This document shows positions 40,609 to 49,062 of a stretch of 64,000 bases of DNA, piece after piece; position 1 is the first letter of the stretch, and each line of letters begins with the position of its first letter. The translations under genes and the position numbers were made by a program. The stretch lies in assembly GCA_938018005.1 (NCBI GenBank), contig CALIJG010000019.1:124001-188000 (forward strand), given 5' to 3'. The notes below the pieces were generated by a model that was not told where the DNA came from, did not search any database, and saw nothing but the letters and a program-made list of their open reading frames with translations. The DNA is from an uncultured Candidatus Saccharibacteria bacterium. GTDB lineage: Bacteria; Patescibacteriota; Saccharimonadia; Saccharimonadales; Saccharimonadaceae.

Positions 40609-42492
40609 ATGAATGCTCAAGATATCCGCAACAAATACCTCGAATTTTATGCCAAGCAGCAGCACGCCATTATCAAGCGGGCCCCGCTCATCCTAACCGA
40701 CGACCCGACGACGCTCTTTACCGGTGCGGGCATGCAGCCAATGATCCCATATCTGCTGGGTGAGACGCACCCACAGGGTAAGCGCATTGCCGACTCGCAG
40801 ACGTGCTTGCGTGCTCAAGATATTGACGATATTGGCGACAATCGCCACACGACCTTCTTTGAGATGCTCGGTAACTGGAGCCTGGGCGACTACTTCAAGA
40901 AAGAGCAGATTACTTGGATGTGGACATTTCTCACCGAGGAAGTAGGGCTCGACCCGAATCGCCTGTATGTAACGTGTTTCATTGGTGCGCCTGAGTATAA
41001 TATTGCCAAAGACACCGAAGCAGCCGAGCTGTGGCGGCAGAAATTTGCCGAAAAAGGGATTGAAGCCAAGAGTGCCGACATCGGCAGCGAAGAGCGCGGC
41101 GCGGCCCGTGGTATCCAGCCAGGTGAGCGCATCTTCTACTACGACGGTAGCAAAAACTGGTGGAGTCGCAACGGCGGGCCCGAGACGACGCCAGTTGGTG
41201 ACCCGTGCGGGCCAGACAGCGAGATGTTTTATGAGTTTGATTTCATTGAGCACGACCCGAAGTTTGGTGAGCACTGCCATCCTAACTGCGACTGCGGGCG
41301 CTTTATGGAGATCGGCAACAACGTCTTTATGGCGTACAAAAAGGTAGCCGAGGGGCAGTTTGTCCCGCTGGATAAGCCGAATATCGACCACGGCTCTGGC
41401 TTGGAACGCATTGCGGCGGCGGCCAATAACGACCCCGATGTCTTTAAGATTAGCCTGATGTGGCCTATTATCAGCAAGCTTGAGCAGCTCAGTGGCAAGA
41501 GCTACACCTCGCACACCGAGAGTATGCGGGTAATTGCCGACCACCTGCGAGCGGCTAGCTTCATGGCGGTGGATGGCTGTGTGCCGAGCAACAAGGAGCA
41601 AGGCTATGTGATGCGCCGCCTCTTACGACGGGCTATCCGCTACAGCTTCGACCTTGGCATCGAGCAGAACTTCCTCGAGGCAGTGGTGCCGGTGATTGCC
41701 GACCTATACGAGGCAGACTTCCCAGAGGTCAAAGCAGCGCGCGAACAGATCATCGCCGTGCTCGCCAAGGAAGAAAAAGCCTTCCGGCAGACGCTCCGTA
41801 AGGGGCTTAAGCAGATGCAGCAGTATGTGGCGGATGGCCTGACTGGTGCGGAGTTGTTTACGCTATATGATACCTTTGGCTTTCCGGTAGAGCTCAGTAC
41901 AGAGGAGGCATACAAGCAAGGGATTGCGCTCTCCGAGGACTGGCGAGCAGAATTTGACGCCAAGATGGCCGAGCAGCGCCAGCGCTCCAAGACGGCGCGT
42001 AAGGGACAGTTTAGTGGTGGGCTAGAGGGTCACGACCCGATTCATCTCAAGTACCACACGGCAACGCACCTACTGGGAGCAGCGCTGCGCACGGTATTGA
42101 AAGCACCAGATTTGCAGCAGCATGGCAGCAACATCACCGCTCAACGCCTGCGCTTCGACTTCAACCACGATAAGCTCACCCCAGAGGAGAAGCAAGCAGT
42201 GGAAGACCAAGTTAATGCTTGGATCGAGGCGGATTTGCCCGTTAGCTTTGCCGTGTACCCAACCGATGAAGCACTGAAGCTCGGTGCAATTGGTGCCTTT
42301 GGCGAACGCTACGGCGACACCGTCAAGGTCTATTCCATTGGCGAAGGTGATGAGCGCGTGAGCTTCGAAGTGTGCGGCGGCCCACATGTCGAGCACACTG
42401 GCGTCTTGGCCGAAGATGGCATGCGCTTCAAGATCACTAAGGAAGAGTCAAGCTCAGCCGGTATCCGCCGGATCAAAGCGGTTTTGCGGTAG
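40609..42492 (+). CDS. alaS: Alanyl-tRNA synthetase, short form lacking the C-terminal domain
   Basis: Class II synthetase for tRNA-Ala. The start (RNKYLEFYAKQQHAII, TDDPTTLFTGAGMQPM), the KRIADSQTCLRAQDIDDIG and FFEMLGNWSLGDYFK motifs and the tRNA-recognition helices (RAASFMAVDGCVPSNKEQGY) are intact. The editing domain keeps its metal ligands HTATH and CGGPHVEH, so mischarged Ser/Gly-tRNA should be cleared. The protein stops at SSSAGIRRIKAVLR, 627 residues in all, right after the editing domain; bacterial AlaRS is usually about 870 and carries a DHHA1/C-Ala domain. The loss is at a normal stop followed by a terminator, so it looks natural. The ATG at 40609 is set by the leaderless promoter. 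Confidence 0.95.
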   Translation: MNAQDIRNKYLEFYAKQQHAIIKRAPLILTDDPTTLFTGAGMQPMIPYLLGETHPQGKRIADSQTCLRAQDIDDIGDNRHTTFFEMLGNWSLGDYFKKEQITWMWTFLTEEVGLDPNRLYVTCFIGAPEYNIAKDTEAAELWRQKFAEKGIEAKSADIGSEERGAARGIQPGERIFYYDGSKNWWSRNGGPETTPVGDPCGPDSEMFYEFDFIEHDPKFGEHCHPNCDCGRFMEIGNNVFMAYKKVAEGQFVPLDKPNIDHGSGLERIAAAANNDPDVFKISLMWPIISKLEQLSGKSYTSHTESMRVIADHLRAASFMAVDGCVPSNKEQGYVMRRLLRRAIRYSFDLGIEQNFLEAVVPVIADLYEADFPEVKAAREQIIAVLAKEEKAFRQTLRKGLKQMQQYVADGLTGAELFTLYDTFGFPVELSTEEAYKQGIALSEDWRAEFDAKMAEQRQRSKTARKGQFSGGLEGHDPIHLKYHTATHLLGAALRTVLKAPDLQQHGSNITAQRLRFDFNHDKLTPEEKQAVEDQVNAWIEADLPVSFAVYPTDEALKLGAIGAFGERYGDTVKVYSIGEGDERVSFEVCGGPHVEHTGVLAEDGMRFKITKEESSSAGIRRIKAVLR

Positions 42493-42520
42493 CGCTAGCA
42501 AATAACCAGGAATAAACAAT

Positions 42521-42551
42521 ACAACACCAGCAACATATGTGCTGGTGTTGT
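42521..42551. terminator. Bidirectional terminator between alaS and the 42604 gene
   Basis: Perfect 11-bp stem (ACAACACCAGC 42521-42531, GCTGGTGTTGT 42541-42551) with a 9-nt loop and an AT-rich tail (TAATTTTA). Confidence 0.8.
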
Positions 42552-42603
42552 AATTTTATTAGTGTCAATAATACCTACAAGGGCACGGAAGAGGGGCGTG
42601 ACC

Positions 42604-43449
42604 CTACTGGAGAGCGCAGCGCTCAGCAATCATATCCTCTGTTAGCTGGGCGATAGTGTTGCTTAGCTCTGCGACGTCTGGCTCAACATATGTACGGCGA
42701 CGCTGCGAGGTTGTTTCGTTATGATCATAAAAGCAGGCAAGTGTGGTATATTCTAAGTCGTCACTGGTAATACGGCAAGTCACTGGTGCGTCGAGCTCAT
42801 CACAGCTGTAGGGTATTTTTAGATTTGCTGTAGTGCCCATAGCAAGCTGACCAAGCCGACGTATTGTCAGTGCAAGACGCACACCAGACCACTGTTCGCC
42901 TTTGAGAATAATATCATTATAGCAGTAGATCGCATCGCGGCGGACTTGCTCAGGATTGGCTGTAGGAAGAACCGCTTTATTGAGGAGAGTCTGGAGGTCA
43001 GCAGCAGTTGTGCCGCGGTTGGTTGCATACCACCTAAATAACTTCGAATCATGGCCAAGTGGGTGCGAGCGGTCGAGTAGGCGTGCCACGTGGTTGTGGG
43101 TGATGGGCATCTTGTGGCTGTAGTCGGCCCGGCTATACCAGCAGTGCCGATCATCCGCCAGTGTTAGTGCAAAAGAATGATGCTTATCGGGGTCGGCAAA
43201 GGCGAGCTGGCCAGCGGTCAGGCCAGTGGCATCAGCTGTGAGGTCAACGGCCAATGTACCACCTTCGTTATAGCGCCCAAAGGGAGCTTGGTAGGCTATC
43301 GTTGTTTCGTCGGGCATGGCATGGTGTGCTTCAAGCGCTGCAACAGTTTCATACAGGTGACGGCCAAGCAGGGTGAGCTCGGTTGGCTCGTAGTTCTCAA
43401 GTGGAAAGATGCCGATAGACACGGCATCGACTGGCTCGCGATTGGCCAT
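42604..43449 (-). CDS. Hypothetical protein (281 aa)
   Basis: Unrecognised soluble protein. It starts NREPVDAVSIGIFPLENYEP, has a central part with several His and aromatic residues (DRHCWYSRADYSHKMPITHNH, SHPLGHDSKLFRWYATNRGT), a helix TLLNKAVLPTANPEQVRRDAIYCY and an acidic helical end (DVAELSNTIAQLTEDMIAERC). No catalytic motif I can name. It is single and converges with alaS across a shared terminator; its promoter is not clear. Base usage is like the surroundings. Domain assignment would need profile searches. Confidence 0.7.
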   Translation of the reverse strand: MANREPVDAVSIGIFPLENYEPTELTLLGRHLYETVAALEAHHAMPDETTIAYQAPFGRYNEGGTLAVDLTADATGLTAGQLAFADPDKHHSFALTLADDRHCWYSRADYSHKMPITHNHVARLLDRSHPLGHDSKLFRWYATNRGTTAADLQTLLNKAVLPTANPEQVRRDAIYCYNDIILKGEQWSGVRLALTIRRLGQLAMGTTANLKIPYSCDELDAPVTCRITSDDLEYTTLACFYDHNETTSQRRRTYVEPDVAELSNTIAQLTEDMIAERCALQ

Positions 43450-43694
43450 AGTGAGCGTATTGTACAGTGGTTACCTCTGTTTTGTCAAGGAGGTGCTACC
43501 ACTGTATGATTTTTCTGAATCTTTCTCTACAGAGTATACGAATCTATTGCGATAAATATTTCACCGCCTTTCAATCCAAGCCGTGGTTATTGCGTAATAG
43601 TGGCGTTTGCTGTGCTCGGTACAAAATGAATATTCTCATCATAAATTCGCCGATAATCACCGTTTAGGGCTAGCAGGCAGGCCTGTATATGGTA

Positions 43695-43700
43695 TATAAT
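43695..43700 (+). promoter_or_regulatory. -10 box of the FtsA-like gene, leaderless
   Basis: TATAAT ends 10 nt before the ATG at 43711 and 4 nt before one at 43705; the later ATG fits the spacing seen elsewhere. Confidence 0.5.
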
Positions 43701-43710
43701 AGAGATGATT

Positions 43711-44973
43711 ATGGTTTTCGATCGATTTCTTACCCGAGCAGATAACAGCGCTAGCGAATGCATGGTTGGCCTTGATATTGGGACAGAGTACGTCAAGGCG
43801 CTGCTTGCCCGGGTGAATGGTGAGGAGATTGAGATCATTGGTGTGGGGCGCAAGCACCAAGACCGCAGCGATATGCACTCGGGTGCGATTGCCGACATTG
43901 CCGCAGTCGTGCGCAACTGCGAAGATGCTCTGGCCCAAGCTGAGTCTGAGGCTGGCATGCAGGCGCGCCGTGCAGTGATTGGCATTGCTGGCGAGCTTGT
44001 GAAGGGCGTGACAAATACCATTCGCTACCGTCGTCCACAGCCCGACCGCCCACTAGATGAGACCGAAATGGAATTCATCATCGAGAAGGTGCAAGACCGG
44101 GCTGCCATCAAGGCGCAGCGGCAGATCGCTCTCGAGACGGGCAACCAAGATGTGGAGGTAAAGCTCGTCAACTCCGCACTCGTCAGTATTCACATTGATG
44201 GCTACAAGGTGAGCAACCCGATTAGTTTTCAAGGTAAGGACGTCGCGGTGCAGATCTACACTGCTTTTGCTCCTATGGTGCACATTGGCGCGCTCGAGCG
44301 CGTGGCTGATGAGCTGGCGCTTGACCTCGTGGCGGTGGCGGCCGAGCCCTTTGCGGTGAGCCGGAGCGTACTGGGTACAGATGCGAATAGCTCGTTTACG
44401 GCTATTCTTGCCGACGTTGGTGGCGGCACGACAGACATTGCGGTGGTAAATGATGGCGGTGTGGAAGGGACGCGGATGTTTGGCATTGGTGGGCGCAGCT
44501 TTACCAATACGATCGCCAACGAGTGCGCCATTAGCTACAACGAGGCCGAGAAGCTCAAGGTCGCGACCAATCACGAACAGATGAAACAAGAGCTTAAGCA
44601 GCATTTTGATACCGCAATTGATAAAACCCTCGATGTCTGGCTAGCAGGAGTTGATCTTGCTCTTAGCGAATTTAGCTCGGTTGACCACTTGCCTAATCGT
44701 ATCTTGCTCTGCGGTGGTGGAGCGAGCCTCAAGCCACTAGTGAAAGCCCTCGAAACGCGCGATTGGTATACCGACCTCCCCTTTACACGCCGGCCAGTGG
44801 TGCAGCATATTAAGCCCAGTGACGTCTCGGGCGTGGCCGACCTGACGAACAAGGTCAGCGACCACTCATTTATCACCGCGATGGGCCTCCTGCGCGTGGG
44901 CTACGATACGATGATTGGGGCAAGCGAAACAGAAACACTACGCAATAAATTGAATAAAATGTTGAGGATCTAA
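43711..44973 (+). CDS. FtsA-like actin-fold ATPase (PilM/FtsA superfamily)
   Basis: Actin-like protein that would tether a cytoskeletal filament (FtsZ) or a pilus assembly complex to the membrane. It shows MVGLDIGTEYVKALLA (phosphate 1), an SHS2-like insertion (RAVIGIAGELVKGVTNTIRYRR), ILADVGGGTTDIAVV (phosphate 2) and ILLCGGGASLKPLVKAL (adenosine). The family split between FtsA and PilM cannot be settled here; no ftsZ or pilus genes are next to it. Codon-adjacent to the 'baseplate J-like' membrane protein (no gap), so they form an operon with ruvX and mltG. The C-terminus (LRNKLNKMLRI) is amphipathic and could bind membrane. Confidence 0.85.
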   Translation: MVFDRFLTRADNSASECMVGLDIGTEYVKALLARVNGEEIEIIGVGRKHQDRSDMHSGAIADIAAVVRNCEDALAQAESEAGMQARRAVIGIAGELVKGVTNTIRYRRPQPDRPLDETEMEFIIEKVQDRAAIKAQRQIALETGNQDVEVKLVNSALVSIHIDGYKVSNPISFQGKDVAVQIYTAFAPMVHIGALERVADELALDLVAVAAEPFAVSRSVLGTDANSSFTAILADVGGGTTDIAVVNDGGVEGTRMFGIGGRSFTNTIANECAISYNEAEKLKVATNHEQMKQELKQHFDTAIDKTLDVWLAGVDLALSEFSSVDHLPNRILLCGGGASLKPLVKALETRDWYTDLPFTRRPVVQHIKPSDVSGVADLTNKVSDHSFITAMGLLRVGYDTMIGASETETLRNKLNKMLRI

Positions 44974-46608
44974 ATGCAAAAAGATGTCATTTATATCGAT
45001 ACTGAGGACGACATTACCGCCATTATTGGCAAGGTGAAGGACTCCTCGCAAAAAATCGTCGCACTCGTGCCACCCAAGCGGATTGGCGCTATGCAGAGCG
45101 CTGTTAACCTCAAGCTCGTCCAGCGCGCTGCTGAGCAAGCAGGTAAGCGGCTCGTCATTATCACTGGCAACCAAGCGCTCTCGACTTTGGCCGCTTCGGC
45201 AAGTATCCCCACAGCGCGGACATTGCAAAGCCGGCCAGAGATGGCTGAGATCCCAGCGCTCGAGGTCGATGACGAAGATGTCATTGATGGTAGTGAGCTC
45301 GAACCAGAAGATCCTGAGCCAGTAACGCCTGCTACTTCTGTACCAGCTCGTCCTGCCACCCGCTCGGCTGCCCGCAAGACGCCAGATGACGACGACAAAG
45401 CAGCTGATACGTCGGCTGCCTCAGACCTCAAGAAGAAGGTGAAGGTACCGGATTTCAACAAAATGCGCAAGAAACTCTTGATCGGTGGTGCGGCACTCGT
45501 TGTCCTGATCGTTTTCTTGGTGTGGGCGATTTTCTTCGCACCACATGCGACCATCACTATCAAGGCTCGTACTTCTGATCTGCCGCTCAGTACCCGCGTT
45601 ACGATCGGCGATTCGCTTGGCTCAAACCTGCAAGAAGGGACGATCAAGACGACGACCAAGACAACGCGCAAAACCATCTCGATCGACTTCACTGCCACCG
45701 GCAAAGAAGATGTTGGCGCAAAGGCAACGGGGACGGTGCGCTTTACGCCTGCTTCGTTTGATGTTTTACGCAATGGAGCGACGATCGACGCTGGGACGAC
45801 TATCACGTCCGAGAATGGTATGCAGTACAAGACGACATCGTCGGTGGTATTCGACTCTAACGCGTCGGGTGGCGACCTCATGCGAGGCCGCACAACAGAG
45901 GTCACCGCGGTAGAGAGTGGCGCGAAGTACAATGGTGCATCGGGCTCGGCCAAGGGCCCCTCTGGCTTCTCTGTTTCCTTCACGCATGATACTTCTGGTG
46001 GCACAGACAAGACGATTACTACAGTGCAGCGCAGTGATATTGAGCAAGCAAGGAATAGACTCCATAGCTCACTTGATAGCAATGGTGCCAAGCGCGAGCT
46101 TGCCTCGCAATTTAATGGTGACAGCTATATCATCCTGAATGATACCTTCAAGCAAAACGACAGCGACATCCAACCGAACGTCAAGGTGGGTGGCGAAGCA
46201 ACTGATGGTAAAGCCCAGCTGACTGGTGCGGTGGAGTACTCCCTCTCGGCGATAGAGAAGCGCGAGGCAGGCATCTTCCTTGATGCATACTTCAAGCAAC
46301 AGATTGACGGCAAGGCCAACCAGCAAGTCCATAGCAATGGCGTCAATAAGCTCTCGGTGACTAATGTTTCGGCTAATGGTAATGCCTACAATGCCACCAT
46401 CACGACCAATGGTAAGATTGGCCCTAAGGTAGACGAGTCAGAGCTCAAAGACTACGCCAAGGGCAAGCGCTATGCCGAGATTCGCTCGCATGTTGAGAAG
46501 ATCGAGGGGGTGAGCTCGGCTGATGTCTTGTTCTCACCATTCTGGGTGCAATCAGCACCAAATGACACAAATCGGATAAAGGTGGTATTTGACCTCAATG
46601 AACAATAA
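44974..46608 (+). CDS. Baseplate J/gp47-like single-pass membrane protein
   Basis: An N-terminal cytoplasmic domain (residues 1-85, VIYIDTEDDITAIIGKVK, KRLVIITGNQALSTLAA) is followed by an acidic linker, one transmembrane helix at about 168-189, and a large extracytoplasmic part of about 350 residues rich in Thr and Ser. That part resembles the baseplate J/gp47-like domain often annotated in CPR genomes (ATGTVRFTPASFDVLRNGATIDAGT). In phages this fold builds contractile tail baseplates, but no other tail gene is here, so an envelope or division role with the FtsA-like partner is more likely. It starts directly after the FtsA-like stop and overlaps ruvX by 11 nt. Confidence 0.8.
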   Translation: MQKDVIYIDTEDDITAIIGKVKDSSQKIVALVPPKRIGAMQSAVNLKLVQRAAEQAGKRLVIITGNQALSTLAASASIPTARTLQSRPEMAEIPALEVDDEDVIDGSELEPEDPEPVTPATSVPARPATRSAARKTPDDDDKAADTSAASDLKKKVKVPDFNKMRKKLLIGGAALVVLIVFLVWAIFFAPHATITIKARTSDLPLSTRVTIGDSLGSNLQEGTIKTTTKTTRKTISIDFTATGKEDVGAKATGTVRFTPASFDVLRNGATIDAGTTITSENGMQYKTTSSVVFDSNASGGDLMRGRTTEVTAVESGAKYNGASGSAKGPSGFSVSFTHDTSGGTDKTITTVQRSDIEQARNRLHSSLDSNGAKRELASQFNGDSYIILNDTFKQNDSDIQPNVKVGGEATDGKAQLTGAVEYSLSAIEKREAGIFLDAYFKQQIDGKANQQVHSNGVNKLSVTNVSANGNAYNATITTNGKIGPKVDESELKDYAKGKRYAEIRSHVEKIEGVSSADVLFSPFWVQSAPNDTNRIKVVFDLNEQ

Positions 46609-47008
46609 ACGAACATACTTAGCGCTTGATGTCGGCGAACGGCGGATTGGTGTTGCAATTGCTGATCCGTCCGTGCGAATTGCGGTCGCATATGATACGA
46701 TTGAAGTGGATGGTAGTGAACTTGAGCAGATCACTCAGCTGATTATGAGTGAGCGTGTTGGGGTGGTGGTCGTTGGTTACCCGCGCAATCAATCGGGCGA
46801 GCCAACGGCTCAGACTGCTTATGTCGAGCGCTTTGCAACCCAATTGACGGATATCGCGCCGCGCTTGGCATTTCAAGATGAGTCGCTCACCAGCGTACAG
46901 GCTGAGGAGTATCTTCGTGCTCAAGGCAAGCCGTATAGCAAGGGTGCTATCGATGCCGTCGCTGCCAGTATTATTTTGCAAGACTATTTGGAGACGCACT
47001 ATGACTGA
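46598..47008 (+). CDS. ruvX: RuvX/YqgF-family nuclease
   Basis: RNase H-fold nuclease, called putative Holliday junction resolvase, also needed for 16S rRNA 5' processing in E. coli. Motifs are YLALDVGERRIGVAIADP (first Asp), VVVGYPRNQSGEPTAQT, FQDESLTSVQAEEYL (Glu) and KGAIDAVAASIILQDYL (last Asp). At 136 residues it is typical. The ATG at 46598 overlaps the previous gene by 11 nt; a TTG at 46589 is less likely. The stop overlaps the start of mltG. The ruvX-mltG order is common across bacteria. Confidence 0.93.
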   Translation: MNNKRTYLALDVGERRIGVAIADPSVRIAVAYDTIEVDGSELEQITQLIMSERVGVVVVGYPRNQSGEPTAQTAYVERFATQLTDIAPRLAFQDESLTSVQAEEYLRAQGKPYSKGAIDAVAASIILQDYLETHYD

Positions 47009-48683
47009 TTTTCGCCGCCAGCCAGGCCGAGGATTCCAGGTGGGGAATTCAAACCCACCAATGTCGCCACCACCAGCAGAGCGCATCACGCCACGGTCGG
47101 GGCGCTCAGCTGCAGTGGGGGCTTCGGGGCGAGCTGCGTCACCGTATATGCACCGCTCGGAGCCACATCGCCCAGGAGTGGGACAACAACCACAGCCTAT
47201 CCGGCCACAACCTACACCGTCTCCCACGCCGCCGCAGACATACGACTCCTATACGCGGGTGAGCAGGCCGCAATCACAGCCACAGCCTACACCACAGCCA
47301 CAGTCCTATCGCGCGCCAGCACCATCTCGTGATGCTTATGCAGTACCGGTTCAGCAGTCAGCACCTGAGCCTCAACCTCAACCAGCGACCATTCCAGTTG
47401 ATGATTTTACTGATGACACGCTGCCTTCTGGGCTTGATGATGATAGCTTCTATGGCTTTGATGACGACCAGCCGCCGCAACCCATGCCAGAGCCGCAGCG
47501 GGGAAGTCTACTTGGCAATGACGGTGTTTCGCCACTTTTTGCAGATGATGCGCCAAAAGGTCGGACGATTGGCTCTCAAAAAAAATCCCCACGCTACAAT
47601 ACTGAGCGGCCACGTCACGGGCGTCGCCGATGGCTATGGTGGCTCAGTGGTATTGGATTGCTAATGTTGCTCATCCTTGCAGCGGGGTATTGGTGGTATC
47701 ATCAAAACCTGCAGCCGGTCGACCAGACCGACACCACGACCAAGACGATAACGATTGGTGAGGGCGACACATTCAAGACTGTTGCTGCTACACTGAAAGA
47801 GCAGGGGCTGATTCGTGATGTTCGCGCCTTTGATATCTACACCCGCCTGTCGGGCTCGCGCAATCAACTGCACACTGGTGTGTGTCAGTTTAGCCCTGCG
47901 CAGTCGTTGCCCGAGATCGCGACCAAGCTCTCGCAGGGGTGTCATGATAATCGTGTTGTCACATTCTTGCCAGGTGGCACTGTTGTCGATTCGCGCTATA
48001 AGCCGCAAGGCCAAGACGCCACCACAGCACTCAAGCGAGCTGGCTACAGTGAGGAATCGATCAAAGCTGCACTTGCTAAGACGTACGACAGCCCACTCTT
48101 TGCCAATAAGCCAGCTGGCACCTCGCTCGAGGGTTATATCTTTGGTGATACCTATTCCGTGCCAGCTAACCAAGGTCCAGAAGCGGCTCTCAAGGCGGCC
48201 TTCGCGCATATGTATGAGCAGATTCAAAATAATGGCTTGGTTGACAAATTTGCAGCCCAAAAGCTCAATCTCTACCAAGCTATCACCCTTGCCTCCATCA
48301 TCCAGCGCGAGATGGGGTGTGGCGGCGCGAGTCAAGATTGTTACCAGATCCAGCGGCAGATTGCCCAGGTTTTTTACAAGCGTTTGCGTGAGAACAAAGT
48401 GCTTGGCTCGGATGTAACCTTCATCTATGGAGCAGACATTGCTGGTGTGAGCCCTAATGTCAATCTCGACTCGCCATACAATACACGCATCAAGCCAGGT
48501 TTGCCACCTGGGCCGATTGCCACACCCGGCCTCGGCGCGCTCAAAGCCGTGGCTGATCCAGCCCCGGGCAACTACGAGTTCTTCCTTGCTGGCGATGATG
48601 GCAACGTCTACTTTGCCAACACTGATGCCGAGCATCAGGCTAATATCAAGCAGCACTGTAAGAAGCTCTGTTCTGAGCTATAG
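47001..48683 (+). CDS. mltG: Endolytic murein transglycosylase MltG, with long disordered N-terminus
   Basis: Membrane enzyme that cuts nascent peptidoglycan strands and so sets their length. Residues 1-205 are a cytoplasmic, Pro/Gln-rich region (QPQPTPQPQSY) of low complexity; a transmembrane helix lies at about 211-234; the YceG domain fills the rest. The LysM-like part (ITIGEGDTFKTVAATLKEQGLI) is followed by LTLEGYIFGDTYSV-type sequence, ASIIQREMG with the catalytic Glu at residue 437, and YNTRIKPGLPPGPIATPGLGALKA. The ATG at 47001 overlaps the ruvX stop; a start at 46878 lies inside ruvX. The N-terminal extension is unusually long for the family and may bind division partners. Confidence 0.94.
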   Translation: MTDFRRQPGRGFQVGNSNPPMSPPPAERITPRSGRSAAVGASGRAASPYMHRSEPHRPGVGQQPQPIRPQPTPSPTPPQTYDSYTRVSRPQSQPQPTPQPQSYRAPAPSRDAYAVPVQQSAPEPQPQPATIPVDDFTDDTLPSGLDDDSFYGFDDDQPPQPMPEPQRGSLLGNDGVSPLFADDAPKGRTIGSQKKSPRYNTERPRHGRRRWLWWLSGIGLLMLLILAAGYWWYHQNLQPVDQTDTTTKTITIGEGDTFKTVAATLKEQGLIRDVRAFDIYTRLSGSRNQLHTGVCQFSPAQSLPEIATKLSQGCHDNRVVTFLPGGTVVDSRYKPQGQDATTALKRAGYSEESIKAALAKTYDSPLFANKPAGTSLEGYIFGDTYSVPANQGPEAALKAAFAHMYEQIQNNGLVDKFAAQKLNLYQAITLASIIQREMGCGGASQDCYQIQRQIAQVFYKRLRENKVLGSDVTFIYGADIAGVSPNVNLDSPYNTRIKPGLPPGPIATPGLGALKAVADPAPGNYEFFLAGDDGNVYFANTDAEHQANIKQHCKKLCSEL

Positions 48684-49062
48684 ATCCCAGCTGTAGGCTG
48701 CACCTGTTCTCGCGTATTCCTTAGTGATATTGAGCTACGTTTCGTGCTCTGGCAGTAATATGCTACACATAAACGTCGCTAGGCCAAAACTGTTGCAATT
48801 TTCACAAAATATCATCTCCCACCACTGTGGTAAGCCATTGACTAAACTACAACCGCGTAGTAGAATGGATGGTAGCCAGTCGGGGAGTGAGGATACTGGG
48901 AATGCAAGAGAGGGAAATTACTCTACCAATGGCCTGCCTTTAAATGTCGTACGAGCACCGAAATCAACTTTTTTACTATTAATAAAATCGGTCGACATGT
49001 GTGCTCCGTTCTCTTGTATAAGAGAAGAAAGACAGAGTGAGGTAGTGGCGCCCTAGCAATAG
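48684..49062. other. Intergenic region with a palindrome over a -10-like box
   Basis: No gene seen. TTCTCTT-GTAT-AAGAGAA (49009-49026) is a perfect inverted repeat that includes a TATAAG box about 40 nt before the next ATG. It could be an operator or a leader hairpin for the CHAP gene. The rest shows nothing recognisable. Confidence 0.35.

Noticed and set aside
40693..41601. Reverse frame of 302 aa inside alaS
   Set aside because: Antisense shadow of a well-conserved gene.
44991..46091. Reverse frame of 366 aa inside the baseplate-J-like gene
   Set aside because: Antisense shadow; Ser/Val/Thr-rich product with no start signal.
44974..46608. Phage or contractile-injection locus suggested by the baseplate-J-like domain
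   Set aside because: No sheath, tube, spike or other tail gene is nearby; the neighbours are FtsA-like, ruvX and mltG, and the protein has a membrane helix.
47661..48656. Reverse frame of 331 aa inside mltG
   Set aside because: Antisense shadow of the conserved YceG domain.
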